Below, in pieces: positions 18,078 through 26,297 of a stretch of DNA of 64,000 nt. Position 1 is the stretch's first letter, and the number at the start of each line of letters is the position of its first letter. The DNA is from Billgrantia desiderata (lineage in GTDB: Bacteria; Pseudomonadota; Gammaproteobacteria; Pseudomonadales; Halomonadaceae). A model generated the notes under the pieces. It searched no databases. It was not told where the DNA came from and was given only the letters and a program-made list of their open reading frames with translations. Location of the stretch: the NCBI GenBank assembly GCA_011742915.1, contig JAAQTN010000002.1, positions 1 through 64,000 of the forward strand, given 5' to 3'. Position numbers and translations under genes: made by a program.

Positions 18078-19844
18078 CTAAGCATCAAGTGGGCTACCTA
18101 ATACATTAGCTTTGGAAAATATCCGCTCAAGTACCGCAATTGACTTTTCGGACAACTCTTGCGTAAACAGCAAAGTGAGGTTGTGTTTGGCTCTTGAGCA
18201 GCTCACGTAGAACAAGTTTCGATTCCGCTCAAATGTATCTTGTTTATCTTCGGGACAGCTACCGTCCATCCATTCCAACATCTGATTCCAGTTGTATTGA
18301 TTCCATCCGCGACCACAAACGACAAGAACATTATCAAATTGCGCTCCTTTCACGCCGTGCTTCGTCGAGAAAGGCGTCTTTTCATCGATGTACTCACCTA
18401 AGTTAGCAACCTCAAGATAATTTACAGAGCGTAACTTGCTAAGCTTTTTCACAAACTTTGCTTCATGCTCATCCAGCTCGTCAACCGGTTTTGATGTCAG
18501 TTGCTTATATCGCTTTTCTGATTCTTCAATTTTAGATGGAATCCTGGGTATTTTGGTTTCCATCAAAAGATCCAGCATATCGCCAATACTCGAATTGTTT
18601 CTTGCGTGCATTACCCTATCAAGATTATTCAGCCATTCTGTTTTATCGGCCTGACACTTCAATTGAGGATGATTTTTCTTTTTAATTTTCAACAATTCAC
18701 CGTATTGCTTTTTCTCATAGGCAAATACTGTTGGCTCTATCACTTCAAGGAAAAATTGGACATATTTGTCATTCTTTTTGATATAATCATCTGTATATCG
18801 AAAGCAGTCAGTAAGATTCTTAAAGTTTTGCTCACTAGCTATAAGATTATTGGTTAAAAACAAGATTTTAGTTTTATCAGGAGACATATCCCATTCATCT
18901 AAGCACATCAATTCTTTCGTTTTTTCGATATATTCCTTCACATTGCATTCTGGGAGATCATCCTTCCAGTGGCCGCCGCCTTTACCATCTCTCCGGACAC
19001 CCGCCCAATTGTTGGAATGGAAAACTTTTATCACTCCATTTGAGTTAGGGTCTGATTCTGCTTGAGGAAGATCTGGGCGCATTCTGTTCAAACATTGAAC
19101 TATATTTCGATCCGACCGGAAGTTTGCTTTCTTACCGATCTCTACGATCTTTCCTTTTTCGCTCGAAATCAAGCCGCAAGCTGAAGCGCCATAGATTTTC
19201 TGCCAGTGATCGCCGAAAAGGCCAATCATTACGCCGGAGTCGTTATCGATAAGATTAGTGACAATGCTATCAGCCAGCTTGTTGTTTGTATCCTGGTACT
19301 CATCGATTAAAACTATAGGAAACTTGTTTTTAAGTAGCTTCTGAAACTTTGGATACATAAGCATGCGCGCCATCAACGCGACTACGTCGTCATGATGTAA
19401 GGTAATTTCATGCTCATTGATAGCTGGGAATCCTAACTCGTACTTAACCTTCTGGTTAGTAACACCTACCGACTCATCTATTCGATTCCTCCATTTTTCA
19501 CCAAGTTCTGGAAGATGCTCTCGTAACTTAACCTGGTAGTGTTGCAGTATGTTCCAGCAGAACGCGTGAATTGTATCGGCAAAAATAACTGGGTGATGAT
19601 CCGTTCTATCCTTTATTTCATCCTTTGCTACGTTTGTGTATGTAATACATGCTATCTGCTGCCGATTACCTAGCAACTCAACTGCGCGATTCAATATCAA
19701 GTACCTAATTGACTCGATCAAGGAATAGGTTTTGCCTGCGCCCGCACCTGCTTCTAAACGAAAACACAGACCTTTATCAATACAGCTCCTAAGCTGCTCC
19801 AGCGCCTCGATAGAAGCCTGCTCGGCAGGGTTTGTGTTGGTCAT
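18078..19844 (-). CDS. gajB: UvrD/Rep-like helicase, GajB-like partner of the Gabija module
   Basis: 588 aa. Superfamily 1 motifs are complete: motif I AGAGAGKT (33-39), motif II VLIDEYQDTN, motif III-like GLFGDHWQKIYG, motif V KHGVKGAQFDNVLVV, motif VI FYVSCSRAKHNLTLL. It overlaps the OLD-family gene by 4 nt. OLD nuclease plus UvrD-like helicase in this order is the Gabija antiphage architecture, in which GajB senses DNA termini and activates GajA. It is about 90 residues longer than the best-known GajB. A class 2 OLD-helicase pair with another role is the alternative. Confidence 0.8.
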   Translation of the reverse strand: MTNTNPAEQASIEALEQLRSCIDKGLCFRLEAGAGAGKTYSLIESIRYLILNRAVELLGNRQQIACITYTNVAKDEIKDRTDHHPVIFADTIHAFCWNILQHYQVKLREHLPELGEKWRNRIDESVGVTNQKVKYELGFPAINEHEITLHHDDVVALMARMLMYPKFQKLLKNKFPIVLIDEYQDTNNKLADSIVTNLIDNDSGVMIGLFGDHWQKIYGASACGLISSEKGKIVEIGKKANFRSDRNIVQCLNRMRPDLPQAESDPNSNGVIKVFHSNNWAGVRRDGKGGGHWKDDLPECNVKEYIEKTKELMCLDEWDMSPDKTKILFLTNNLIASEQNFKNLTDCFRYTDDYIKKNDKYVQFFLEVIEPTVFAYEKKQYGELLKIKKKNHPQLKCQADKTEWLNNLDRVMHARNNSSIGDMLDLLMETKIPRIPSKIEESEKRYKQLTSKPVDELDEHEAKFVKKLSKLRSVNYLEVANLGEYIDEKTPFSTKHGVKGAQFDNVLVVCGRGWNQYNWNQMLEWMDGSCPEDKQDTFERNRNLFYVSCSRAKHNLTLLFTQELSEKSIAVLERIFSKANVLGSPLDA

Positions 19845-21847
19845 GGCTGAGCCTCCTCAGCCATGACTGCAACGTCTTTATCCAACCACTCCAGTCCTAT
19901 GCAAATATATTTAGGGACGATCCATTCAGTTTTTTCAATAGCATACTCAATAGCGAAATTCGCTTTACTGTCTTTGCCAATTTCTTTAGCTCTTTCGAAT
20001 ACTGCATTTTCCAACTCTAAATCTATTTTTCCCTTTAATTCAAAGATGCCTGTATTTGCCAGAATAAACGCATCTTCAAAGCTTCGACCGCACAGATCAC
20101 TTGCTTCTTCCTCTACCTGAAATGCGATACGGCGACATCCAGAAATTTTGGCGTTCTCGTCTTTTGAACGGATATCCGCTAGATCCGAGTATCCATCCTT
20201 CCCAAACCATTTGGATATACCTACGTTACTTGAGTGTGAACCATCACTTACCATGGAAGCAAGATATGTTGTTTTGTTCTCACCTTTGGTCTTCTTTACT
20301 GAATCCAAATCAGTAATGAACAGAGTCTTTAGCTCAAGAAAGTCGATGAACTTATAAAAATGATGAGCATAGGCACCACCCACCTCGACTACTGACATAT
20401 ACTTTCTGCGCAAACTACACTGCTTCGTCTCATCCACTTTTTTTATCATCTCAGGCAGTAGAATTCTCTCCGTGGTCCCTTCGATTAGAATTGCTCTATC
20501 TGCAAAATAGAGGTCACACTTGGTCAGCGTTAAATACTTATGCAAAAACTCTTTGTCTTCCTTTACCTCATCACTACCAAATGCTTCGCCCAAGTCTTTC
20601 ACCTTGGTTTCTTTTCCTTCCTTGGATAAGAAATAGCGGACTTTGCTAAAATCTGCTTCGTTGGCTATATGTGAGGAATGCGTGCTGACCACAAACTGCA
20701 CCGGCCAAATATTCCCATCATTAAGCTGCTTTTGGAACTCACTGACTATTTCCTCAAGCTGCCGAATGAAAACTTCCTGCATTTGCGGATGCAGATGGGC
20801 TTCTGGCTCTTCGATAAAAATCAAATGACCTTTCGGCGGGGTAGGCTGCGACTGGAACTCTCTAAAGTATTCATAGATTCGAAAGAGAATAAAAATCAAA
20901 TTACGAATACCCAAACCATTGTAGGTTTCTGGCAGAGTAAAATGATCATCGCCTTCATAGAATACCCTAGTATTGCTCTCCAGCAATGATTTTACATTTA
21001 GCTCAGTAGCAGCGCTTAAATTTGGATCTTGCAGTCCGGGATACCCAAAAATGTTAAGCGTTGGCAAAAGCGCTTTCACTTTCTCTTGAAAATCCGTATC
21101 GACTTTCTCTTGGAGCGCTTCTACTACTGTATTGACTTCATCGGACTTGGCTTTAAATGCCTCAGGAGCACCGGCACTGTTCGCGCTTTTAAAAATGTTT
21201 CCTAGTGATTTACCCAGCACATCGCGCTCATTGTGTGTTTCATCATCGAGACCACGCTGAGCATTAATCAATCCTGACAATATCAACCTTTTAAAGGAAG
21301 AGAACTCGAGCCTGACTTTATTATTCCAATTGGTCGGTTCGATCGCATATATCACTGGCTCATAATGCTGGTTTATCAAAACTTTTAGATCAGCAAAGTA
21401 CTTTTTTCGGTTTGCTGCATCCAGTGCCTGAAAGAAGTCCTTAATTTTTCCGTCTTTTAACTGGTAAGAAACCAATACACAGGTTTCAAACAATGTGTCG
21501 TCGAGATCGATAATGAAATCACCCAAGGCTCCAAAATCGTTCTCATCGTCTTTATAGTGGATAAGTAGCTGTAGCTCAATCACTGGCATCAAGAGACGAA
21601 CGGCCTCATCTTCTTTGCCTTCCTTGAAAGCCTTTAGGGCTTTTTCAAACTCCCCCAAACAAGACTGATTAAAATCTTCATAACGAACTTTCGGCCCCGC
21701 TGAACTTAGGAAGCTGCGGAATATTTCAGCAAGCGAAGTCTTACCGGTATTGTTTCGCCCGACAATCAGTGTCGTTCTGTCATCTAGGCTCAGACATACG
21801 TCTTTCAACAAGCGATAATTTTTGATGCGGGCGCTTTTTATTTTCAT
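19841..21847 (-). CDS. gajA: OLD-family ATPase-TOPRIM nuclease, GajA-like
   Basis: 668 aa. The N-terminal ABC-type ATPase has Walker A GRNNTGKTS (30-38), Walker B and D-loop FIEEPEAHLHPQ (about 344-355) and an H-loop THSSH. The C-terminal TOPRIM domain has EGTTE (E456, E460) and ITDLDS (D513, D515), the metal-binding set of OLD nucleases. GajA-type enzymes nick phage DNA when nucleotides are depleted. The first gene of a two-gene operon, it is somewhat longer than classical GajA (about 580 aa) owing to inserts between ATPase motifs. The cassette is over 4 kb, unusually large. Confidence 0.82.
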   Translation of the reverse strand: MKIKSARIKNYRLLKDVCLSLDDRTTLIVGRNNTGKTSLAEIFRSFLSSAGPKVRYEDFNQSCLGEFEKALKAFKEGKEDEAVRLLMPVIELQLLIHYKDDENDFGALGDFIIDLDDTLFETCVLVSYQLKDGKIKDFFQALDAANRKKYFADLKVLINQHYEPVIYAIEPTNWNNKVRLEFSSFKRLILSGLINAQRGLDDETHNERDVLGKSLGNIFKSANSAGAPEAFKAKSDEVNTVVEALQEKVDTDFQEKVKALLPTLNIFGYPGLQDPNLSAATELNVKSLLESNTRVFYEGDDHFTLPETYNGLGIRNLIFILFRIYEYFREFQSQPTPPKGHLIFIEEPEAHLHPQMQEVFIRQLEEIVSEFQKQLNDGNIWPVQFVVSTHSSHIANEADFSKVRYFLSKEGKETKVKDLGEAFGSDEVKEDKEFLHKYLTLTKCDLYFADRAILIEGTTERILLPEMIKKVDETKQCSLRRKYMSVVEVGGAYAHHFYKFIDFLELKTLFITDLDSVKKTKGENKTTYLASMVSDGSHSSNVGISKWFGKDGYSDLADIRSKDENAKISGCRRIAFQVEEEASDLCGRSFEDAFILANTGIFELKGKIDLELENAVFERAKEIGKDSKANFAIEYAIEKTEWIVPKYICIGLEWLDKDVAVMAEEAQP

Positions 21848-21922
21848 TGTTCTTCCTTGCTAGGATGTAAATAGACAAACCTGTCAACAATTTAAACTAA
21901 TATTTTCGTTGCACTTCGCTAT

Positions 21923-21996
21923 AGACATAACGCCTTGCTCACCGGTAAATTAGGAGCGCAGCGGATAATTTATCCGAGTGGAGCAATTTGTTAAAT
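21923..21996 (-). repeat. attC-like site
   Basis: On the plus strand GACATAACGCCTTGCTC leads through GGATAATTTATCC to GAGCAATTTGTTAAATG; the arms TTGCTC and GAGCAA pair. The right box overlaps the stop of the next gene. Confidence 0.82.
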
Positions 21997-22626
21997 GACG
22001 GTATCGACATATAACCTCATAGCCCCAATTTTGTGTAAAAAATCCTCACCCACAATCATTGGGTGATATGACATACCACCTGTAAGCTCACTAGGATGTA
22101 AAGCCAAGGCAGCACCCATCATTTCTTTGATTCCATTTACCCTGCCATAGGATGTAGAGAATGAGAAATCTAGTATTTCCATTGATGGCAACGTTAACCA
22201 TGCATGAAGACTAACACTGGGACCTGCAATGCCATTTTTTAGCATTGATAGTAATGAATCTTCTGTTTGCTTGAACATAAAGTGATCGTCAACACCAACA
22301 TATCCAATAGTATAAAAAACCGGACACTTAAAGTATTTGGAGAAGACACTTTTCAAACGAATATTAAGCAACAAACACTGGAGCACAATCTCGTCTTCAT
22401 CAAGAACGCCCAATTCATCTCGAATCACGAAAGGCAATTCTTTTTGTGCTTTTTCGTTTAAAAATCGGTTCTGGTTTGATGGAATCTTTTCAGGTATAGG
22501 TAAACCAAACTTATGCGTCCTTTCCAAAGCTTCTTTAAATTTAGTTTCGTACACTCTGCCTCCTAGGCATTTAACAGTGATTGGACCGCGCGTCCTGATA
22601 TTGGATGAACACCCCTGCGCGTTCAA
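21991..22626 (-). CDS. Cassette-encoded protein of unknown function
   Basis: 211 aa. No motif recognised. Features: basic N-terminus, a segment with an acidic run (DELGVLDEDEIVLQCLLLN), FYTIGYVGVDDHFMFKQTED and a terminal KIGAMRLYVDTVI. Composition is AT-rich like its neighbours. It is the right-most cassette and so would be first after attI if one existed. An internal start at a later Met is possible because no strong ribosome site precedes 22626. The stop codon lies inside the attC right box. Confidence 0.6.
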   Translation of the reverse strand: MNAQGCSSNIRTRGPITVKCLGGRVYETKFKEALERTHKFGLPIPEKIPSNQNRFLNEKAQKELPFVIRDELGVLDEDEIVLQCLLLNIRLKSVFSKYFKCPVFYTIGYVGVDDHFMFKQTEDSLLSMLKNGIAGPSVSLHAWLTLPSMEILDFSFSTSYGRVNGIKEMMGAALALHPSELTGGMSYHPMIVGEDFLHKIGAMRLYVDTVI

Positions 22627-23236
22627 TAAAATTATCTGACGCGCTTCATCTCTTTCAACTCATTGATTTTTCTTGATCCGAAGTATAGCTCGGCCACCTA
22701 TGCAGGATTCGCGTGTGCGCTCGATTTGTCGGAACCAATATACTGTATGCAAATTTTCTTATCTAAAGAATTCAAATATAGAATTCACTCATCTGCCGCT
22801 AGGCCCAGGGGAAAAGCACTTTCATGAAGTGCGACAGCGACCGGACCGAGAAGAGCCACAATGAAACGGATGTGCTGAGCAGGGGCTTTGCCAGAGTGCA
22901 GAGTACGTAGGCCACAGTCCTGAGCCGCAAATTCCAGGGACGCTACCGCCCTGCTGGCAAAATGGATGACGTTTTCCATCATCCCTAATGCGGCATCCCT
23001 GAGTACGTCTTGGTTACGTAAGCCATCTCTGCGGCTTTTTTATCAACGTAACCGAGAGAAACGTTGAGGGCAACGCCAACCAAAGCACGACACCAAGGCA
23101 GCACCATTGGCGCAAGCGCATCCGGACATCAGCTTGACCTAGATCAAAAATCTTGCTGCCTACACCTAGGCCGGCTAGTGAGTACTAGATTTCTCATGGC
23201 ATATTGCATCATTACAAACGATAACTAGGGTCGTCC
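22627..23236. other. Non-coding stretch at the right edge of the cassette array
   Basis: 610 bp without a gene I can support. It should hold attI and the integrase promoter if this were a complete integron, but neither a recombinase frame nor a canonical attI core was seen. A 65-codon minus-strand frame at 22785-22982 (MMENVIHFASRAVASLEF...) has an AGGG nearby but no recognisable similarity. The right-hand part returns to GC-rich composition and holds an ANR-like box at 23134. Confidence 0.5.
23134..23147. promoter_or_regulatory. ANR/FNR-like box
   Basis: TTGACCTAGATCAA matches TTGAT-N4-ATCAA at 9 of 10 positions and lies 90 bp before the phosphatase start, a plausible activator position. 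Confidence 0.5.
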
Positions 23237-23899
23237 GTGCTCCCTCTGCCCACTTTGTTTCGACATCCGTTGCTCTATTGCCGCCTGCCGTTGGCGTGCC
23301 TGCTGTGTCTCGCCAGCCTGTTCGCCTGGGCGGATGAGCACGTAGCGGTCGAGCCCAGCGCCGAGCTGTTGGCTTCCCTGTACCAGGGCGGCTACGTGTT
23401 CTACATGCGCCATGGGCCGACTGATACGACACTTCCCGATCGGGTGCCGGTCGACTTCGACGACTGCACCACCCAGCGGCCCCTGAGCGACGAGGGTCGT
23501 GAACTCATGGCCACTGTCGCCGAGCACATGGCGCGGCACGCCTGGCCCATCGAGGATCCCGTTCTCGTCTCGCCCTTCTGCCGAACGCAGGAGACCGCTC
23601 GGATCCTGTTCCCGAACAAGCCCCAGCAGATCGATGAGCTGCTGCGCTATACCGCCGCGATGACGGACGACGAGAAGCGGCCGGTCATCGAGCATACCGG
23701 CAAGGCTCTCTCACTGCCGGTCGAAGGCAGCGCCAACCGCATGATCGTAGCCCATGGTCCCAACCTCGCCGACTTGATGGATTACTTCCCAGCCGAAGGC
23801 ACTCTGGTAATCTTCTCGCCGCTCGGTGAGGTGGGTTATCTCTACCGTGCCAGCATTCCACCGGAGCTGTGGCCATCGCTGGCCTCCCAAGCACCGTAA
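23237..23899 (+). CDS. Exported histidine phosphatase family protein
   Basis: 220 aa from a GTG. The hydrophobic N-terminus (LPLACLLCLASLFAWA) ends at about residue 31 as a signal peptide, so the product is periplasmic. The RHG catalytic motif is YMRHGPTDTT, with a later SPFCRTQETARIL segment and MIVAHGPNLADLM giving the second histidine. The enzyme should transfer phosphate through a phosphohistidine; the substrate is unknown. The next gene starts 8 nt later, suggesting one transcript with the GGDEF-EAL protein. Confidence 0.88.
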   Translation: MLPLPTLFRHPLLYCRLPLACLLCLASLFAWADEHVAVEPSAELLASLYQGGYVFYMRHGPTDTTLPDRVPVDFDDCTTQRPLSDEGRELMATVAEHMARHAWPIEDPVLVSPFCRTQETARILFPNKPQQIDELLRYTAAMTDDEKRPVIEHTGKALSLPVEGSANRMIVAHGPNLADLMDYFPAEGTLVIFSPLGEVGYLYRASIPPELWPSLASQAP

Positions 23900-23907
23900 G
23901 GTTGCCC

Positions 23908-26055
23908 ATGAAGCCGAACCGACCGCTCATCTGGATCTTTCTTCTGCCCACTCTGGTGGTGCTGATCCCTGCCCTGCTGTTCGGTCTTGCCGCGGTGCAG
24001 GTGCTCAAGGAAAGGATGACTCAGAACCACGCCATTCAGTCGGCGGACATGGCCGCTCTGCTGCAGGCCGCCAACTACACCCAGAGCCTGGGCGAGTTAC
24101 ATCAGGGCGTAGTGGACATGCTGCTGCAGGCCGACCGGGGCGAGCTGTCGGCGCTTGCCAGCTATCGGCTGCATTCGAGCTTCGTCAACGAGCTTGCCAC
24201 CCTGGGCGGGCAGATACAGACGTTGACCGAAACGCCGCTGATGATCGATTTGAACCACGGCAGTGCCCAACATTTGCGCGAGGCCTTCGAGGGCTATCGG
24301 CGCTTCATCATCATGGCCGGCGACATCGCTACCGTGGATGCCACCCGGGCCCGACATTACCTGGACGAGGCACAGCATGAATTCCTGCGCTTCTCCATGC
24401 TCACGGGGCACCTTTCATCCAAGCTGGCGCAGCGCAGCGGCGAGCGCACCAGCGATGCCTATCAGGACACTCTCGGGCACTTCAACACGCTGCTATTGTT
24501 TGGCGGGGCGATTCTGGCCCTGATGCTGGTCGCTGCCTTTTACTCCGCCCGGATCCTGAATCGTCACCTGCTGATCATCGCCGAAGGGCTGCTCGCGCTT
24601 TCCCATCCCCACCGGGTGGTTCCCGAGCTGCCGCGAGTCCAGCGCCTTGCCGAACTGGGGCGGGGCCAGTTGCAGCAGCTTGCCCTGGCGGTGCTGAGGC
24701 TGCGTGAAAGCGAGGCACGTCGACTGGTGGCCGAACGCAAGGCCCACCAGTTGGCCCACTTCGATGGCCTGACGGAGCTGCCCAATTGGCGCATGATGAG
24801 CGAGCACCTAGCGCATTCATTGATGTTGTGTCAGCGCAACGGCCAGCATGGGGCGCTGATCTACCTGGATCTCGATCTCTTCCAGCAGATCAACGACAGC
24901 TACGGGCACCGTACCGGCGACCGCTTGCTGCGCGAGGTTGCCCAGCGACTGCGCACCTTCCAGCAGGAGGGATGTATGGTAGGGCGGCTGGGCGGCGATG
25001 AGTTTCTCCTCATCATCGACTCCCTGCCCAAGCAGCCGGACAAGGCGGCCAATCTGGCGGAAGAGCTGGCCGACCGAATCCGGATCGTCGTGGCCGAGCC
25101 TTACTCCATCGATGGGATTCAGCACTTCCTCTCGGCAAGCCAGGGCGTGGCGATGTTCGACGGCTCGAGCGACGTCGAGACCCTGTTCAAACTGGCAGAT
25201 GCCGCCTGTCACCATGCCAAGGTTGCCGGCCGTAACACCATTTGCTTCCATGACGATGCCACCCAGGCCCTCATGGAAGCGCGTAACGAAACCAGGCGCG
25301 ATCTGCGCTTGGCCCTGCAGCGTGGCGAGTTCCGCCTCGTCTATCAGCTTCAGTACGACGCCGCCCATCGGCCGCTGGGGGCCGAGGCGCTGATCCGCTG
25401 GCAGCACCCATCTCGCGGCATGGTGTCGCCGGCGGAGTTCATCCCGCTGGCCGAAGAGAGTGGCCTGATCGTACCCCTCGGCGATTGGGTTCTCGAACAG
25501 GCCTGTCGGCAACTGGTGGCCTGGCTGCAGCAAGCGGTTACGGCACATCTGACCCTGGCCGTGAACGTCAGCGCCCGACAGTTCAAGGAACCGGATTTCG
25601 TCGAGCGTATCCAGCGGGTACTCACCGCCACTGGAGCCAATCCCCACCGCTTGAAGCTGGAGCTGACGGAGAGCAGCCTGCTGGACGACGTCGAGGCCGG
25701 AATCGACAAGATGCGGCGCTTGAAGCGTCTCGGCATCCGGTTCGCCCTGGACGACTTCGGCACCGGCTACTCTTCGCTGCAGTACCTCAAACAGCTACCG
25801 CTGGATCAGATCAAGATCGACCAGAGTTTCGTCAACGATCTGCTGCTGAGCGGCGATGACATGGCCATCGTGCGGACCATCATCGCCATGGGGGTATCCC
25901 TGCAGCTCGAGGTGGTGGCCGAAGGGGTGGAAACCGCCCACCAGCTCGGCTGGCTCGTCGAGGCGGGTTGTCACGTGTTCCAGGGCTATTTCTTCTGCAA
26001 GCCGCTTCCTATCGACCAAATCGAGCTGCCATTCACCTCAATCCCGGTGAGCTGA
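23908..26055 (+). CDS. GGDEF-EAL bifunctional c-di-GMP protein, membrane-anchored
   Basis: 715 aa from the ATG at 23908, with AAGG 6 nt upstream. Two membrane helices (WIFLLPTLVVLIPALLFGLA and LLLFGGAILALMLVAAFY) bracket a periplasmic sensor of about 160 residues, followed by a HAMP-like linker. The GGDEF domain is intact (RLGGDEFLLI, with DLDLFQQIND). The EAL domain is also intact: AEALIRWQHP, ELTESSLLDD, LDDFGTGYSSL, KIDQSFV. Both synthesis and breakdown of c-di-GMP are possible. Pairing with a periplasmic phosphatase suggests sensing of a periplasmic ligand, which is inference. Confidence 0.93.
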   Translation: MKPNRPLIWIFLLPTLVVLIPALLFGLAAVQVLKERMTQNHAIQSADMAALLQAANYTQSLGELHQGVVDMLLQADRGELSALASYRLHSSFVNELATLGGQIQTLTETPLMIDLNHGSAQHLREAFEGYRRFIIMAGDIATVDATRARHYLDEAQHEFLRFSMLTGHLSSKLAQRSGERTSDAYQDTLGHFNTLLLFGGAILALMLVAAFYSARILNRHLLIIAEGLLALSHPHRVVPELPRVQRLAELGRGQLQQLALAVLRLRESEARRLVAERKAHQLAHFDGLTELPNWRMMSEHLAHSLMLCQRNGQHGALIYLDLDLFQQINDSYGHRTGDRLLREVAQRLRTFQQEGCMVGRLGGDEFLLIIDSLPKQPDKAANLAEELADRIRIVVAEPYSIDGIQHFLSASQGVAMFDGSSDVETLFKLADAACHHAKVAGRNTICFHDDATQALMEARNETRRDLRLALQRGEFRLVYQLQYDAAHRPLGAEALIRWQHPSRGMVSPAEFIPLAEESGLIVPLGDWVLEQACRQLVAWLQQAVTAHLTLAVNVSARQFKEPDFVERIQRVLTATGANPHRLKLELTESSLLDDVEAGIDKMRRLKRLGIRFALDDFGTGYSSLQYLKQLPLDQIKIDQSFVNDLLLSGDDMAIVRTIIAMGVSLQLEVVAEGVETAHQLGWLVEAGCHVFQGYFFCKPLPIDQIELPFTSIPVS

Positions 26056-26103
26056 ACCGGGATCTGGCTTCGAGCCAGAGCCTTGCCTTGCTCGGCAACC
26101 TTT

Positions 26104-26140
26104 TCCTTCCGGACCTACCCCTTCCTTCCGGGCCTACCCC
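26104..26140. repeat. Tandem 18-bp direct repeat
   Basis: TCCTTCCGGACCTACCCC at 26104-26121 and TCCTTCCGGGCCTACCCC at 26123-26140 differ by one base, with 19-bp spacing. They lie between the GGDEF-EAL gene and the purine permease, upstream of the RutR-type boxes. No function assigned. Confidence 0.6.
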
Positions 26141-26171
26141 GCCTGACGCTACGACGTTAGTCGCAAGCCAC

Positions 26172-26187
26172 CTGTCCAATCGGTCAA
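26172..26187. promoter_or_regulatory. RutR-type operator, weaker copy
   Basis: CTGTCCAATCGGTCAA matches 11 of 14 fixed positions of TTGACCA-N2-TGGTCAA and lies 44 bp upstream of a second, better copy, that is four helical turns. Confidence 0.5.
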
Positions 26188-26215
26188 ATATCTTCTAGGC
26201 TGTAGCCGAACAAGC

Positions 26216-26231
26216 CTGACCAAACGGTCAA
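26216..26231. promoter_or_regulatory. RutR-type operator
   Basis: CTGACCAAACGGTCAA matches 12 of 14 fixed positions of the RutR consensus and lies 67 bp before the purine permease start. Confidence 0.65.
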
Positions 26232-26297
26232 GCTTGTCGCTGCGGCACCCAACAACGCTGATTCGACAACGCCAATCCAACAACAACGGACACAGAT

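Larger units (their letters stand above)
11340..22626 (-). mobile_element. Integron cassette array without integrase (CALIN-type)
   Basis: Eight cassette-like units all read leftward and are separated by seven attC-like palindromes. On the plus strand each shows a left box containing TAACG (TAAGC-like in the most degraded one) and, in most, a right box containing TTGTTA that overlaps or abuts the stop codon of the next gene. Gene content is typical for cassettes: acetyltransferases, CbrC family, unknowns and a defence module. Base composition is clearly AT-richer than the flanks. No tyrosine recombinase gene or recognisable attI was seen on either side within the window. Confidence 0.8.

Noticed and set aside
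22785..22982. 65-codon minus-strand frame in the gap right of the cassette array
   Set aside because: No similarity, signal or operon context supports it; it is mentioned only in the description of the gap.
26064..26078. Hairpin CTGGCT-TCG-AGCCAG after the GGDEF-EAL gene as a terminator
   Set aside because: The stem is only 6 bp and no T-run follows, so it is too weak to call.
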